NCBI GenBank assembly: GCA_023512835.1 | Contig: CM042092.1 | Span: 8,929,293-8,993,292, forward strand | DNA from: Taxillus chinensis | Lineage: Eukaryota; Streptophyta; Magnoliopsida; Santalales; Loranthaceae | Reading direction: 5' to 3' | Length of the DNA stretch: 64,000 bases | Part shown: piece by piece, positions 1 through 15,960 of the stretch | How positions within the stretch are numbered: position 1 is the stretch's first letter | Layout of the letters: each line of letters opens with the position of its first letter | The notes under the pieces: model-generated | What the model was told of the DNA's origin: nothing | Database searches by the model: none | Seen by the model: the letters and a program-made list of their open reading frames with translations, nothing else | Program-made: the position numbers and the translations under genes

Positions 1-2653
<2,653 letters not shown>

Positions 2654-4239
2654 ATATTATTGCTTGGAGGGGCAGCAAAAGTGGACTACTAAAGAATTGT
2701 GTGGAATTAATCTCTTTGAAATATTATTGCAAATTTATCAAACTTATGCACAATTGCACATTTACAGTGATAACGTATATATATTTTTTTGATAAGTGCA
2801 GTGATAACGTATATGCAATTACATGGATTTGTTTCCTAAATTGTAGATACAAAGATGGAAATAATCACACGAAATAATTACATGGATTTGCAAAATACAA
2901 GGAATTCTTTAATACATGGATATCCTGAAATTATGTTACGTTCTATCATGCACCTGTGTTGCAGGGATCCAAAACGAAGGCCTAGCTTGGAAAAATAAAA
3001 GGAAAAACAAAAAAAATTATGTTCTTTTACATGGGAGCCCCAGAGCCTATAATGCAAGTTATGCAACATAATCATAAAAGTCCCAATTGAAACCAGAAAT
3101 GATAAAATAGGTGATGGGTTAATTTGCTAAGCATCTGCATATAGTTCAAGATCTGAAAGTCATAATACATGTCCAATTCCAACACTCAAAGCATGTTTAA
3201 GGACTCACCTCTGCCCATTTCTCTGGAAGAATTAAACACCCACCCTATCCGTCCAGTATCACTAACACATCATCTTTTCAAACAAAGGAGTAATAGGTGT
3301 GTTCAAACTTGCATATTGTTGAAGTTACAAGATACTGGATACAAACAGAAAGTATAGAAAAGCCACATAGCAAATTTTGTGAAGTAGAAACCAACTATCT
3401 TTCAAATTAAAATTTGTCCCGACCAATTAAGAAGGATAGAGAATACCTTAAATGAAGATTGTTTTCCAATTCTATGACGTAGGCTAGATAATCTAATATC
3501 TCATAACATAAAAAAAAACAATCCTAATTAAACATATATACACACAAAAAAAAAATCGCAGCAAGAGAATTTCACGATCATTCCAGTTTACCCTTCCCTG
3601 TTAGTAAGCAACAGTGGCAGTATTACATTCAAGGTATATAAATTCAAAACATAATACAATACCCGCTCTACTTACCCTTTCTCATGAAAAGTAGTACTTA
3701 AAATTTGAAACAAAATGTAAAACTCACATGTGAAATTACCTATTTCAATATCAGTATTGGGTCTTTTGTATATCTAACTTTGAAATGAAATTGGAGGTAT
3801 TTTTTAATAATGCCCATAATTGATTTCATATTTCGTCCAATCAGCCCTATAACACTAAACAAGTTCATAGAGGTACAACCTCTAAAAAATTCTACCAACG
3901 AGTACACAGGTGATAACACCAAATGAAAACAAAATACCACTAATAAAAAAAAAAAAACACAGAAAAGAAATAATAAAAAAAGAATAAATCAGAGCACCCA
4001 CACGTATAAAAAAAAGAAATAATAAATGCAGTTTCAGATGAATTATTGAATAGGAATGGATGAGTATGTTAATTAGAAAGAGTGTTAGTTTAATTTTTAT
4101 ATAATATTAAATTATTATTTATAAATGAATCACTTAAGATGAGTGTGTTTATATCTTTTAGGGTGTGAATATTCATTTCCTTTAGTGCACAGTTGCTTTT
4201 ATTTGAGATGGAAGAAAGATATGCATTAGGGAAATATTA

Positions 4240-4736
4240 GAGCGTGTTTGGTGGTGATACTCGTTTTTTGTTTTCTGTATTAAAATACGAAAACGCCCGT
4301 TTTTTTGTTTGGTACTTGTTTTTTTTTTTTTATTTTTGAAAACAAGTTGTTCTCAAACGCAAAAAAATAAAAATAATGATGTTTTCTATTTCATGTTTTT
4401 TGTTTTCACTTGTTTTCCAGGTGACCCCTCTCCGCCCGCCGCCGTCCTCTCGCTGCGCGACGTAACCCCCCTGGCTCACTTGCGCACGACTCCTGCCCGA
4501 CGCCCGATCGCACCCGCACCCGCCATGGCAACCTCCCCCCCTGGCGCGATGCCCCTGCACGAGCCCCCCCCCCCCCCTTGCATGAAATTCCCACCCTCGC
4601 ATGAGCTTCCAGGAACGAAAAACAAAAGCAAAAAACAAGAATCAAACAAAAAAAACGAAATTCGATGATAGTTTTTGAAAATATTGAATATTAGCTTTTG
4701 GAAATCGAAAATAAAATAACGGTGCCAAACATAGCC
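4240..4736. mobile_element. PIF/Harbinger (Tourist)-like MITE with GC-rich core, left arm
   Basis: The ends form imperfect terminal inverted repeats (GAGCGTGTTTGGTGG against GGCTATGTTTGGCACCG on the other strand). The element is flanked on both sides by TTA (4237-4239 and 4737-4739), the target duplication typical of PIF/Harbinger elements. Subterminal DNA is A/T-rich, but about 4420-4615 is strongly GC-rich and contains a C run near 4566. Open frames across the core exist on both strands and differ between the two arm copies, so they are not treated as genes. The core could be a captured exon; its source was not recognised. Confidence 0.75.
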
Positions 4737-4892
4737 TTATTATTACATATTGTCTCTCCATATGTATTTTTTCCACTCTATCGGGATGTCGGACCATATA
4801 ACATGGCACGGCACAAGGTTGATAGCTTGTATTTTTTTTGTATTTTGTTTTGTATCCCTTGTTGCTCCTCTCTCAATTTGCTGGTTGTCGGC

Positions 4893-4895
<3 letters not shown>

Positions 4896-4935
<40 letters not shown>

Positions 4936-4936
4936 T
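4896..4936. repeat. (ATT)n microsatellite, left arm
   Basis: About 13 to 14 uninterrupted ATT units. The partner in the right arm (30310-30344) is a few units shorter, one of the clear length differences between the arms. Poly-Ile, poly-Tyr and poly-Leu frames across it are artefacts of the repeat. Confidence 0.95.
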
Positions 4937-5252
4937 TGCGGTGGTTGGGTTTGGAAAGAAGAGGAGACCAAACTCTTCAGAGAAGTAAAAGCTTGGAGAA
5001 AGATTTTTTCCTCCCGGTTGTATCCCCGTATTTTGTTTGCTATGTCACTTTGTGCCATATTCTTTAAAGAATATGGCTTTTCATGTAACATTTTTTTTGG
5101 GAACCTCGCCATGAATTGTTTTCTTATGCAAATATTTTGATGGCATTTTGTGCTCCAAAGTTTTTACCCGATGACATTATCTCCAGTGACTACAAAGTAC
5201 GGTGAGAAGTGGATTTCACATTTTATTTTGTTTGTCATTTTGATGGCTTTTT

Positions 5253-5800
5253 GTCACTCTTGAGAACAGATGTTATTCGATGAGCAATTGTTATTATTGT
5301 AGACTTTGTGAAATGTTGTCGGTGAGTTTGCTGAATCAGATTCTCGATTGTTATATCAATCGATACGATTGCTTCATCAAGCACTAAGATTTTGCTTTTC
5401 TTAAGAAGCACACGTCCAAGACAAATCAATTGCCTTTGACTCATGCTCTAATTTTCTCCATTCTTGTTGACTCAAATTCAAATTGCAATTAAAGAACTAC
5501 ATAGAATTAAAAGTGTGTGGTAGAAGTTACTTCTCCACCACGCTTTAGGTAAGTATTGAATTTGATATCACTTCTTGATTTTGTAAATTTTATTATTTTA
5601 TACACATGAAAAGAAGTTTTGGTCATCCAATGTATTATCTATATTTCTTCCATGGGTGGCTAAACAAAGCTCCAATGTTTTGGTCTAATTTCTATAAAAT
5701 TTAACTAATTTAAATTAGTCATTCTCAAATTGTACTTTCCATGGGTGGCTAAACAAAGCTAGAAGGTCTAATTTGACAACTACTAAGATCATAAAAGTAA
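5253..5800 (-). pseudogene. ABCC exon 9 / intron 8 fragment, copy 2 (left arm)
   Basis: This is the reverse complement of ABCC gene positions about 61728-62286. Exon-derived sequence covers about 5253-5467 and intron-derived sequence continues to about 5800. The short encoded stretch still shows [20 protein letters not shown] followed by a Walker-B-like LDEA, so it derives from the second nucleotide-binding domain. It stops at the GTCAC corresponding to parent position 62286, before the end of the exon. No other ABCC exon lies next to it. The exon part is altered in the segment after LDEA and cannot encode a domain. It is a captured or duplicated gene fragment, not an independent gene. Confidence 0.85.
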
Positions 5801-6053
5801 AACAAAGCTAGAAGGACTAAATTGTACTTTCCGCAAAATAAGTGGCGAGAAGTCGATTGTCGGATAGACAACTCGGCGCATATGCACTATAACCTTAAAA
5901 TACATCTCTCACATGCTTAACGACAAAATAAGTTAAGCTCTCACAAAAAGCAAGAACTTGGAACTGCAAATACAATATATAGTATTCGACATGCATTAAA
6001 GAAACAACTTTTGAGAATTCATTTGAGAGTTTCAACGCTAGAGAGAGAGAGAC

Positions 6054-7046
6054 TGTCACGCCCCCAAATTCCAGGGAACCCGAAACTAGGAACATGACTT
6101 CCCCTTGCCCGCACCCGAAAGGTCAAGGGGTTGGTGACAGCACCAATGGAAACTACACCACGGATCTTGTTTCAAATATGCAACCCTGTATACCATACAT
6201 CAAGGGTAATCCTGTACTTTCCCATATATTATCATGCATACAATGAGTCAAACAGTTATATAGACATCATATCACAAACAAGATGCAAATACAACTATCC
6301 ATGGACCCATGTCCGGGATATCACACAAAACAATACAAGAATATAATATCGTATCATACATCGTAGTAGTGGGCGTTCTCCTGGAAGAAAGTCCTCCACT
6401 AGTCTTGGGTCACACCTGAAAAAGGTAAACAACAAGTAGGGGTGAGCGACAAGCTCGCTAGGTGACCCCAATACTCCACATCATGCAAACATACAAGTCT
6501 ATACTACATGCTCTATGTACTGGTGACCGTGTGTAGTGTGCACAATCATCAGGACTCGGCTTGCAAACAAACATCGGGACCCACCCTGCTCTTACAGGAT
6601 AGCTTGTCCACGATCCTCCACGGGATCTCAGCTCAGGCACTCGGCCCTAGCTCCACGAGCTCAACGGCTCAACCGAGGCCTTAGCCTGTCCACGCCGTAA
6701 TATGTCCGGCCACGATCGCCACACACAACACCATCGGCGATATAGCCGCTACGTCAACCACATAGCACCATCGGTGCATCACGGTGAGAACCCAACAAGT
6801 CATGGAACCCAAGTCTCAAATCCGCAAACCAACATACCAACACCAATATGGTCTTAAAGTGTACAACATTCCCTTTAGAGCCGTAGCCGGTCTTCACAAG
6901 TCGATCCTCATTCTTTGACTAAGGAAGGAGATACCCATAGGAACTATTTTCTTGCAATAAAAAGTCCCGGCATTGGGTCTCCATATCATAACTAAGATAA
7001 TCTGATTTTTGGGGATTTTTCCGAGATGTCTAACCCCACTTTCTCA
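6054..7046 (-). mobile_element. LTR-like piece, left arm
   Basis: It begins TGTCACGCCCCCAAATT, the usual outer end of a plant LTR read on the opposite strand, and on the minus strand it starts TGAGAAAGTGGGG. It replaces about 300 bp present in the direct copy at 695-1000. The flanks (GAGAC and ATTAA) do not form a target duplication, so insertion was accompanied or followed by a deletion. No retroelement protein domains are present. Base composition is clearly richer in GC than its surroundings. The partner is at 28194-29190. Confidence 0.6.
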
Positions 7047-8749
7047 ATTAATATTCATATCATAATGATCTCTTGAATATTCATTTATCAACTTACGTCT
7101 TAGCTTCCATGAAAATAATTTATTCACCCTCTTTTTAGACACACTTTTGGGACCTACGCAATTAAAAATTCAAATATGTAAAAATATATATTTAAAAATA
7201 ATAAAGAAAGTATTTGAGAGATTCACTATTTATTTCCTATTCTTATATTCCTGTATCTAATTTTAGGGAATTTGATTGAATGCGTTTTTTTTAGCAAATC
7301 TATAATTTTTTTCTCCAAATTATATAGAAATGTTGATTAATGAACTAGATTTTACAGGGGCCCATTTAATACCCCTATCTGTCATCCTCATTTGAGTTTT
7401 TTTTAATAATTTCAAATAACCTTTGCCGATGTAGCATCGCTGAGTCATCATGCCCCCGCCAACTCGGTGTCAAATCGGATTTGGGGATACGGGTATTTTC
7501 TTCGAATTATGAATTTACATGTATTAAGTCGGTGTGTTAATCGTGAGTGTGTATATTCCTTTCCTTTTCCCCAAAGCATTAATGTGTAACATCTATTCTC
7601 TAACTGCTTTTGTATACCTACTGTTTTGTCTAATTTTTTAATCATTAACCATAAGTTTTTGTCATTATTGTTTAATGATATTCAAATTAAATATTAAGTT
7701 AATAACGTGCTAAAGAAAAATTTTATTTGCACGTACATTACATAGATAACTTGTACATGAACATCCTCCCAACCATTGGATTGGTTTGAATTTTTTTTAA
7801 ATAATATCGATTCAACGGCATCAAAAGTGCTCTTGCGTAGTTTACTTAAACATGATTTATGACTACGAGTCATACCTACATAACTATTGTACTTATATGT
7901 AGTATTACTTCATACTAAATTGTATAAGAAATTTGTGTTTTATTTATATAAATTTCAAAACTAAATATTCCCAAAACAAATTCCCATTTACTCTTGAAAA
8001 TTCAAACTATATATAAATAACTCATATTATTATAATTAATTTTAGATATAAAGCAAATATAAACATAGTTTAAATAGAGATAGTGAATTGATAATAAAAA
8101 AAAATACTATGATATACATATTTAAATTTATATTATTTATTATGAGATATTTATTTATCATTTCATTAATTTTACTTAACTCTTTTTAGATTATTAATAG
8201 TATTTATTGGTCCAATTTTAGGTTACATAAATGAATAAATTTTTATTCTAAAAATAGTATCTTGAAAGGGCATTTTTGGTAATACATGAAAATATTAATT
8301 CGAATTTATTCTTTTTAAAAAACCAAATTAGGAATTTAATGGTATTAATTTTTTATTTTGCTATTGATAGATTATTAAGTAATCAAAATTTATACTATTA
8401 TTCATTTTAGTCACATGCATTTTGTTTCTGTACTAAGCTATAATTTAAATTATTGTTAAACTTAATGCTAAATTTAGAATTTTTTTATGGTAATACATAT
8501 TTTGTTTTTTTTTAAAAGTCTATTCACATGATTTGCACATCCTTGATATGAATAAAATTTTTTAAAACAAATTAATATCAATCCAAGAAACACAAAACGT
8601 GGAGATTTAGTTCAAAGCAATTTTATTAAATGATAAATGATACAGCGCATTAAGCTCCCATATCAAGCTATTGGCGTTATTTAACACAAACTTAATGAAG
8701 CCAATAATACACGTCCAATGTGATCCTCAGGAAGGGGCAAGGTGAGTTC

Positions 8750-10151
8750 CTAGGATTTCACAAACACAATGTGATCTTCCGAAGGAAATGGCATATAGGA
8801 ACAGTTCCTGGCTTGACTTTAAGACCTGAAATGCCATGTGCCTTGGGTTCCAGGCAGATGTGTCGGTGTGACAAACTGGCTGCTCTCAATTTGGTCCTAT
8901 TAGCTCCCGCTAATGACACTTCAAAAGTTTTTGTAGTCTTGGTGCTGTGGCAATAAAAGACTGCGTAGGGATAGTTTTCCCTATGGCACACTACTGCGTC
9001 TTTGCCCATCATTTTCTTGACATCATCGGTAACTGTATACCGCTGCTGTGTCTCCTTTTGTATTGGATCAGTTGATACAGTTCTGACATTTGTTCCGAGC
9101 TTTGATATGGTAAAATCCACCATAGCTTCTAGGGACCTAGCACAGTACCTATCTTCGCCTTCGATGTTTCCCGCCTCGCATTCTAGCACTGTATTCTTAA
9201 TCATTTTTTCTAAAATGGACTCGGGCTTCGCTGAAAAGCTATTCAGCATAGCTGGTAGCTGTTTCGACGAAAACGGCATCAGATCAGCAACTTCACGGGG
9301 TAGAAAGGACGCTTGGTTTGTTGGTTTAGTTAAGTTTAGGCTCATGCCTGCGCGCAATTCCTTCTCCAAGAAGAAGAGGCCTTTGTTGGGGTTGTCATGG
9401 AGTTGGGACGGATGTTTAACATAGCCGTAAAACAAACCCGACGTCGCATATTGAGGCTTTCCCTTGTAGCCTGTGTTAACAGCTACTCCTCCCTTTCCAA
9501 CGCCAACCTTGGTACCGGGCTTCCCTTTCCCCGTGCTTACACCTACACCGCCCTTGCCCACCCCAACTGAGGTGCCTTTTTCATCGTTGAAGTCCGCTGC
9601 AATATAATTTGGAACGTTTAAAATAGTTGTATGTGTGTACATACGTTTCCCCCACGTCGGTTTTAGAAGCCGAGTCTATTACACATTGTCAACATTAACT
9701 CATTGCATTCAAAGCCATATTATTACATTATCTAACTCGTGGTAGTGTGGTGATTCTTAACCCGTGGACGGTGGACCTTAATTACCTCCTAGCTACTACC
9801 ACAATGATACAATTCTGGTGGTTTATGATTACTGATTTTTATAGTGTGTAATATTATTGAGTCCATGGATGAACTTATTAAAAAAAAACCAAAACCTGCT
9901 GGCTGCAGCATCCCCTTGATGACTTCAGGCATAGGAGTGTTTGGCAAGACAGAGTTCCAGTAAACTTCAGCAGTCAGAGCAGCATGACTTGCTACTATTG
10001 CAAGCTGCAACAAAGTAGAGGCAGTCACTCATTAGTTAAATTCTCGTATATGAATAAAAGACGGAAAAAATGGCACCCGAAAAGCTTTGGAATGTAACTT
10101 CAGTAAACTCACAGTGAGAGAAGCTAAGATCGGTAGAAGATACCGCTCCAT
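8750..10151 (-). pseudogene. RD22-like BURP-domain gene, left copy, 3' end frame-broken
   Basis: Three exons can be read on the minus strand: 10151-10113 (MERYLLPILASLT, signal-peptide start), 10004-9896 (LAIVASHAAL, then the family motif VYWNSVLPNTPMP) and 9596-8750. Donor GTGAGT and acceptors GCAG are intact, including TTGCAG before exon 3, and phases match. Exon 3 has glycine-rich repeats of the type GVGKGGV, as in RD22, then a BURP domain beginning LFFLEKEL and the first two CH pairs spaced by ten residues. After LRA the frame breaks three times (+1, -1, -1), losing the third CH pair and the true end. The natural stop would be TAG at 8752-8750. BURP proteins are secreted or cell-wall proteins, and RD22 types are often drought/ABA induced (family knowledge). 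It may be a pseudogene, or have a noisy consensus at the 3' end. Confidence 0.85.
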
Positions 10152-10345
10152 GCTCTAGAACAGACAAAAGAAAGCAGTGCAAAAGAGTGGAAGAAGGCAG
10201 GGGAACTACAAAACTAGTTTGAAATGAACCGAAGAGATGTGGGTTCAACATTTAAAGGAGATCGTCCAGAGTTTGCCTGACTAGTCAACACCACCAGTCA
10301 ACCGCCCGTATTGGTTCTGTTTTTAATTGTCTAAACGTTCGGTCT

Positions 10346-10351
10346 CACATG
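10346..10351 (-). promoter_or_regulatory. CACATG (MYC-type) box upstream of left BURP gene
   Basis: CACATG lies about 195 bp upstream of the ATG. This hexamer is the MYC site described in the Arabidopsis RD22 promoter. A match to a hexamer is weak evidence by itself. Confidence 0.3.
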
Positions 10352-11188
10352 CACATTGAATCCAACATTGCCACCATGGGCTGGGAACTGTTTCGGTGAC
10401 TGTCTTCCGGAACTTATTGTTTTTGTTAGTGATGGGTCAACAACCAAACGAAAATCTTGTCGTGTCTAAAGTCATGACTAGTGCTTCTTTATCTGGGCGG
10501 TAAAAGATATAAGGGCCAGCCTTTCTGGAGTTGAAGCAAGCCCTAGGGCGGGAATTGGAGGGTGTTTGTGAAAGCATTCTTTGTTGTTCTGAACATGCTT
10601 TTATAAATCAAAAATGACTCCCATAATACTATATTAATCCCCGCGTCAACACCTCCACACAATCAATAAGTAATAAAACTTAATGTGATTTGTCAACCAA
10701 TTTGGTCTCAAAAGGCATTCACAGTCACTAAATTCAAGTCTAGCTTGTACTGTAGCAATTTTTTTAGTGGTATCTCATAATAAGTATACAAAATAAATTT
10801 TAATATGACCAACAAATTGTAATCTATATACGCCTACCAGTCCTAAATGTTAACCGCCAGGTATATATATAGATCTGTTGTCCCATGATTTGACTATAAA
10901 TTTTTTGTTGTACAATTACAGCGTGATGTCGCGGTTGCACGTCATTTGCGTCCCGCATTTGTATACATATTTTTTCATCTATGTGGTCTAATCACGAGAC
11001 GTCACTTCAACTGCATTTGCACCTAGTTGTACATATATGTTTTCTATTTCATTTATGTAGTCTAATCACACGATCTTGTATCAACCACATTGTGAGTGTA
11101 CATAATTTTTTTTGCATTTCATATTGCACCGATATATTCCACCATCAAAATGGTTGGTGGTTTGCATTTCACAATCTGTAAATCAAAC

Positions 11189-11191
<3 letters not shown>

Positions 11192-11223
<32 letters not shown>

Positions 11224-11260
11224 ATATATACATATATACATATATACATATATCCAATAG
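11192..11260. repeat. (TA)n and TATACA-type microsatellite, left arm
   Basis: A run of TA units is followed by repeated ATATACATA-like units. The partner is near 23985-24050 in the right arm, and a shorter version occurs in the spacer copy near 19174-19194. Confidence 0.85.
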
Positions 11261-12807
11261 GATAAAAATTATTAAGATGATTAATAAATTAATTAATATA
11301 TATATATATATATTATTACTATTACTAATGAAGTAAATATTAAATAATGATAACATTGCCTAACAGTTAATTAATTAAAATTTTTTAGAACAAGTTTACG
11401 GTTTGGATTATTTAGATGATTTTTATGATTTTACAATTATATTCGTGAATGTTCGTAAAGACTTGTTTATGAACGTCCATAAACGGTTCGTATTAATTCA
11501 TTAATGAATAGTGACTAACGTGTTTGAATATCTTACTATTCAATTTAGTTCGATTCATTTACAATCATAATTGAGAATTATTATAAATTGCACTAAAATA
11601 TTGATGTCTATTTAAACTTGCAAACACTCAATCTTACACTGCAAACACTTAATCTTGTCTTGAAACTGTAGCTGATGTGGACGGTGGTATTTATTAGTAT
11701 TTTTTCTTCCCCGCTGATGATCTCGTATGCTTGTCATGTCGTTGAGAAAATATGAATTTTAATAAATTAAAATTTATTTATTTATCTTTATATTTTTTCT
11801 AATTGAATTTGTACAAAACTTAACCGTTAGATCGCATTTAAATTTTACAGTCATAATACATAATACATGAATATTTAATCTAACGGTTAATTTTTGAAAC
11901 AAATATCAACAAAGTCTGAAATAAGTCAGATCACCACGATGGTGAACTAACCTTGCTCACCAAAGAAATCCAAGTTCATACTAGATCCGCATTACTTGTT
12001 TTCTAGACAGCTTAAAAAGTCCCGTAACTACATTTATCATATACATAATTTTGAACGTGAAATATAAATGTGATAAAGTCAACTTTATAAATTTGTTTAC
12101 TGTCATTAATATATTTTTATTTTAACATTTCATTTTCCGCAACATTTATCACGTATTTATGGCAAGAACTTACCGTTACTACAATTATTTCATTCTATGA
12201 ATAATTATTGCATTCTAGGAATAGTTTGGCCCGTATGGCCAGTTGGGATTTAAAAAGCCACCAATGAATGTTTTGTGTGATATAAAAGGTTGTGATATTT
12301 AATTATTGGAGTAGTTTGGCCCGGTGGGACATAATACATATACATATCATATCACAATCTATTATGGATCACAAGAAATACAATATGCCCAGTAATGCCA
12401 TGACATGCCATATCATAACCTATTAGAGCATTATAGCATTAGATTTAGGCTCTTTAAATGCATATATTTTTATTAGTTGGAAGAATTATTTTAACAAAAG
12501 CCTAAAACTTTACTTTTGATATTATTTATTTTAACAAAAAAAGTATTTATTTTTATAAAATTCAAAGTATAATATAAATATATATAAAATAATATATATA
12601 TATATATATATATAAAAAAAGAGATAAAATAAACTAGTTTAATAAATTTGACAATATATATGTATATATTACCAGTAAGAGAATGAAGTGAGTTAAATGT
12701 TGGTGGTATACTTCTTAGTAAGAGAAATGAGTTAGATAGGATAGAGGAATAAAAATAATAAGGTGAGAAGCGGGAAAAAAAGGGGGTGTCACAATGTTAC
12801 TGGACCT

Positions 12808-13142
12808 GTTAATTAATTTATTAAATTGTTAGATGTGTATGTTAATTATAAAGGATTCGTGTAATTTTTTATATAATATTAAATTATTATTTATAAATTA
12901 ATTGTTTAAAGTTAGTGGGTTAATTGGATGGTGTGAATATTTCTAAAACTGACATAAATTAAAAGGGAATGGTGGTTCATATCACCAAAATTAATTAACA
13001 CACCTACCTTAAATAATTAATTTATAAATAATAATTTAATATTATAATAAAATTACGGTAAAACTCTTTCTAATTAATAGACTACTTATCCAAATATTTT
13101 TTAATTAACACATCTACCCAGTAATTTAATAAATTAAGTAAC
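12808..13142. mobile_element. Foldback MITE (family A), left arm
   Basis: It starts GTTAATTAATTTATTAAATT and ends with the near reverse complement. The terminal inverted repeats are long, so the whole 335 bp can fold back on itself. The same family occurs at 22109-22443 (arm partner), 15961-16295 and 18293-18688, with a half copy near 4052-4195 and its mirror. There is no coding capacity. Confidence 0.8.
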
Positions 13143-13495
13143 AAGCGGTAGGACGTGATGCCCCGGGATTGCTTGTTTTCTAGTATGGTAAAATTATTCA
13201 ACACACGTTACCATACTAGATCCGCATTGCTTGTTGTCCAGACAGTTTCAAAATGACAGTATCTACATTTGTCATATACATAATTTTGAACGTGAAATAT
13301 AAATGTAATAAAGTGAACTTTATAATTTTGTGTACTATCATTAATATATTTTTTATTTTAACATTTGATTTTCCGTAACATTTATCACGCATTTATGGCA
13401 AAAAAAATTACAGTTACTACAATTATTTCATTATATGAATAATTATTGCATTCAGGAATAGTTTGGCCTGGGATATAAAAGATTGTGATATTTTA

Positions 13496-13622
13496 GGAAT
13501 AGTTTGGCCCCGATGTGACATATTACATGTCATATCACAACTTATCACATGTCATATATTGTCGTGCATAAGTTATGATATAACATTTGATATGACATGT
13601 GATATGTCGGCCAAACCATTCC
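13496..13622. mobile_element. Short inverted-repeat element (family B), left arm
   Basis: The ends are GGAATAGTTTGGCC and, as reverse complement, GGAATGGTTTGGCC, with inner halves that also pair (around ACATGTCATATCACAACT). Length is 127 bp. Related segments sharing the GGCCAAACTA ends lie near 12310-12420, 15185-15295, 17265-17305 and 22850-22935. No proteins. Confidence 0.65.
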
Positions 13623-15009
13623 TATAATGAAATATCACAACCTTTTATAAATTGTTTTTATTAATATTTAAAAAATATAGTTTTTTTATTTTTTTTTATT
13701 TTAGTTGTCTTTGAAAACCCTAGTCACTTGATTCTCTTTAATAATTGAACTTTTCACGAAGAATTAATATAAGTTTCTTATTATATTAAATAAAAGTAAT
13801 GTTACATCAGGGTTGCGTAAACTCATAGGTCCGTAACGACATGATACCATATGAGATCATCAGAGAAAGAAAAAAAATATAAATAAATTCTATTGTCCAC
13901 ATCAGCTATGGTTATTAATATTTTAGTGTAATTTATAATAATTCTCAACTATGATTGTAAATGAATGGAACTAAATTGAATAGTAAGATAATCAAACACG
14001 TTAGTCACTATTTATTAATGAACTAATACGAACTGTTTATGGATGTTTATAAACACGTCTTTACAAATGTTTACCAATATAATTGTAAAATCCTAAAAAT
14101 CACCTAAATAATTCAAACCGTAAACTTGTTCCAAAAAAATTTAATTAATTAACTGTTAGACAATGTTATCATTATTTAATATCATTATTATTATTATTAT
14201 TTGTATGAGCCACTTAGTCAAATCACATAGGAATAGTATTAATATACATTAATTTTAATTATTTACGTGGAGGTAAACATTCCTCCCCTTATTTTTTTAC
14301 CTTATATGTCATTTCATTCTCGTTATCGTCATTTTAATTTTGTCGGCCTTTGATGTCATTTGTTTATTAGTCTTAAACATTATTTTAATTCTGTGAGCAT
14401 AAGATGTCATTATTATTGCAAAAAGGTACAAAGAAAACAGGAATTTAAATATGGCTGATAAATGGTCTTTTTTAATATTAAAAAAAATATAATTTTATTA
14501 TTATTTTATTTTAGTAGTCTTTTAAGACACTCATCATTTGATTCTCTTTGATAATCAAATACGAATTAATATAAGCTTATTCTTATATTAAATAAGAGTA
14601 ATGATTGTGTAAAGCTTCAAGATTGTGTAAAGTGATTCATAACCTTAGATACTAGTAAATCAGATTATCATAAAAAAAGAAAAAAATACAAATAAATAAT
14701 TACTGTTCACATTAGCCATGATTTCGAGGCGATATTGCAAGCAGATTGTACGTATATTTACCTTTTAATTTTAAAAATCAAAACTTATAAACCACATTTC
14801 ACCTCTTATTTTTTGACTTGATTTTTTTTGTTTCCCACTTCTCCCCTTATTATTTTTATTCCCTCTATCCTGTCTAACTCATTTCTCTTACTCAGAAGTA
14901 TGCCGCCAATGTGTAACTCACTTCATGCTCTTGCTTGTAATATATACATATATATTGTCAAATTTATTAAACTACCCTTTTATGTAGTTTATTTTTTTCT
15001 CTCATTTCA

Positions 15010-15041
<32 letters not shown>

Positions 15042-15960
15042 TTATATATTTTATCTCTTTTAAAAAATATATATATTATACTTTGAATTTTATAAAAATA
15101 AATACTTTTTATTAAAATAAATAATTAAAAAGTAAAAATTTTAAATTTCTTGTTAAAATAATTTTTTAAACTAATACAAATATAAATCTACTCTGGGTCT
15201 TGATATGACATGTCGTGGCATTCTTAGGCATATCTTATTCCTTGTCATACATATTATATGACATGTGATATGTCCCACCAGGCCAAACTATCCCTATAAA
15301 ATATCACATGCAACCTTCATTATCACCAAAAAGCAATAAAGCCAAGCCAATGACGTGGATCTCACTTTTTTTTGCTTTAAAATTATTTTACATTCAATTT
15401 AGTCATGGTGTAATAACAGCGACTAGTTTTTTTTCTGCATAAATAATCACCAATAATGAAAGAAACACCCGATTTAAAATAAATACAAAGGATATTAAAA
15501 ATAAATAAATAACTATAACAGGAATAATCAATCAAAGTAATTGTAATCGGTTATGACATTAAATATCACAACCTTTTATATCACATGCAACCTTCAATGG
15601 TGGCTATTTAAATCCACCTGGACCTGGCCATACGTGCCAAACTATTCCTAGAATGCAATAATGACTCATAGAATGAAATAATTGTTGTAACTCTAATTTG
15701 TTGCGTTAAATAAGTGATAAATGTTACGGAAAATCAAATCTCAAAATAAAAAAATATATTAGTGACTGTAAACAAATTTATAAAGTTGACTTTATCACAT
15801 TTATATTTCACGTTGAGAATTATGTATATGACTAATGTAGTTACTGGCATTTTGAAGCTGTCTACAAAACAAACAATGCGGATCTAGTATGATAACGTGT
15901 GTTGAATGATTTTACCATACTAGAAAACAAGCAATCTTGGGGTGTCACGTCCTAGAGGCT

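Larger units (their letters stand above)
2660..15402. repeat. Left arm of giant inverted repeat
   Basis: Nearly every feature here has a reverse-complement partner at 19861-32572. The sum of paired coordinates drifts only from 35232 at the outer edge to about 35263 at the inner edge, so net indels over 12.7 kb are about 30 bp. Between 9002 and 11181 the sum is constant (35244), which means no net indel over 2.2 kb. Divergence is concentrated in a few places: the GC-rich MITE core, the ATT microsatellite and the BURP 3' end. Besides the features listed separately, the arm is AT-rich sequence without recognisable genes, for example 2660-4235, 7050-8700 and 11340-12800. Confidence 0.93.

Noticed and set aside
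4309..4668. Frames of 79-119 codons over the GC-rich core (and mirrors at 30543-30917)
   Set aside because: They lie inside a MITE, overlap on both strands, and are shifted between the two arms.
4698..5140. Several frames with long poly-Ile, poly-Tyr or poly-Leu stretches (and mirrors at 30040-30539)
   Set aside because: They are translations of the ATT microsatellite in three frames and have no conserved flanks.
5235..5444. Independent ABC-transporter gene
   Set aside because: Only one partial exon is present, with its intron attached and no neighbouring exons.
9002..9424. 140-codon frame opposite the BURP exon (mirror 25820-26242)
   Set aside because: Antisense shadow of a clear BURP domain.
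11112..11336. Frames rich in Ile-Tyr repeats near 11112, 14828 and 20200
   Set aside because: They translate (TA)n repeats and are not coding.
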